This document shows positions 63,393 through 64,000 of a DNA stretch of 64,000 nt, one piece after another. A program made the translations under genes and the position numbers. This DNA is from Delphinapterus leucas. Its lineage: Eukaryota; Chordata; Mammalia; Artiodactyla; Monodontidae. How positions within the stretch are numbered: position 1 is the first letter of the stretch; every line of letters begins with the position of its first letter. The notes below the pieces were generated by a model that had not been told where the DNA came from, did not search any database, and saw only the letters and a program-made list of their open reading frames with translations. The stretch covers positions 10,257,603 through 10,321,602 of the forward strand of contig NW_022098062.1 of NCBI RefSeq assembly GCF_002288925.2. Reading direction: 5' to 3'.

Positions 63393-64000
63393 AATTCAAC
63401 CAACTGACTGTTGCTTATGCCAACACAGCCATCTAGAGAGATTCAGGGGATGAAGCCAACCTAAGACATGGCATTGCCAGGAACAGCCTCATGGAGTTTG
63501 TGTCTCTTCCTGCAACCCATCGGGCTTCACACAACTGCTTGCCTCAGCCTATGTCAGGAACAGCAGGCTCTGGAATATTCCAGATACAAGCCCTTTCCTT
63601 TTCTGTGTCCCATTCTGAAGGGCAGTCCAAGAGCCCACCGGACCACCACACAGAGGACAAAGGTCACCCGATGCCTGGCTGCCCAATGCCACTCACTGTC
63701 ATAGGCTTCTGTCTCCCACTCTGCCGTCTGCTTCCCAGCGGACGGTCCAGATTCTGGCAGATTCCAGGTCCCTAAAGATATGCTCTGACCTTGAAATGGA
63801 GCGGGGCGGGGGGGTCTCCATGTGTGAGAGGAAAACACTCCCAGTTTCCAGGAAGCCTCTGAGCCCCACTGCCCTCTGTGCTGGAAGACAGAGGGCTGTT
63901 CCTGGTTCCAACTGGCTTTGCATTCCACTGCAAAAGGCAGGCTCGGCAGCCCCGAAAGACACATGCCTAAACTCCTGAGAATTCTGCAGACAGCAAGATG
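63393..64000. other. Unique sequence to the window edge
   Basis: No repeat recognised. Opposed frames of 94 and 136 codons (63491-63775 plus; 63554-63964 minus) have no domain. Confidence 0.4.

Noticed and set aside
41000..64000. CRISPR arrays, operons, prophage or other prokaryotic systems
   Set aside because: The DNA is mammalian throughout. No regularly spaced direct repeats or bacterial gene structure were seen.

Overview
This window is nuclear DNA of a mammal, almost certainly a cetacean and probably a toothed whale. The diagnostic evidence is a set of tRNA-Glu-derived CHR SINEs. Five nearly uniform CHR-2-type copies lie on the minus strand (2868-3075, 4037-4249, 9319-9528, 33340-33540, 53521-53734). 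There is one long CHR-1 copy (42476-42832) and one short tRNA-Glu SINE (44895-45019), plus a cetartiodactyl-type L1 3' end (60581-61252). Pan-mammalian relics (MIR, L2, L3/CR1, MER5A, MER20, MLT1-class LTRs) make up most of the other recognisable sequence. Family names are from memory of consensus sequences; no search was run.

I find no protein-coding gene, no structural RNA gene and no promoter that I can defend. All longer open frames are chance frames or lie in SINEs, dead L1 ORF2, the purine tract or the assembly gap. The window therefore reads as intergenic or deep intronic DNA. Exons under about 150 bp could have been missed.

Layout. 0-7 kb: MIRs, an old minus-strand L1 carrying a nested SINE, and an L2. 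7-9 kb: a 270-bp polypurine tract, a (GGGCC)6 microsatellite and two AT-rich non-repeat blocks. 11-14 kb: L3, MIR and MLT1-like LTR relics. 14.6-16.3 kb: the best candidate regulatory cluster, AT-rich and free of repeats, with homeodomain and POU-type motifs. 16.5-24.1 kb: dense MIR, L2, hAT and L3 relics with nested insertions. 24.8-25.1 kb: another candidate conserved element. 28.3-31.1 kb: a 5'-truncated L1 that carries a precisely bounded internal inversion and a nested full-length MLT1-like LTR. 33.1-33.6 kb: a candidate conserved element split by a SINE with a 17-bp target duplication. 35.6-36.0 kb: a (GT)n repeat holding a 400-N gap. 36.6-48.5 kb: LTR, L2, MIR, MER5A, SINE and L3 relics, plus a striking 19-bp hairpin at 38890-38931. 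48.5-53 kb: mostly unique, GC-richer DNA with two candidate elements. 53-64 kb: MIRs, three minus-strand L1 ends, an L3 relic, L2 and MER20.

No new gene system was found. The items most worth checking are the conserved-element candidates (14.6-16.3, 24.84-25.09, 33.08-33.6 and 51.2-51.5 kb), the L1 internal inversion, the 38.9-kb hairpin, and the 23.2-kb duplication with an adjoining perfect hairpin.
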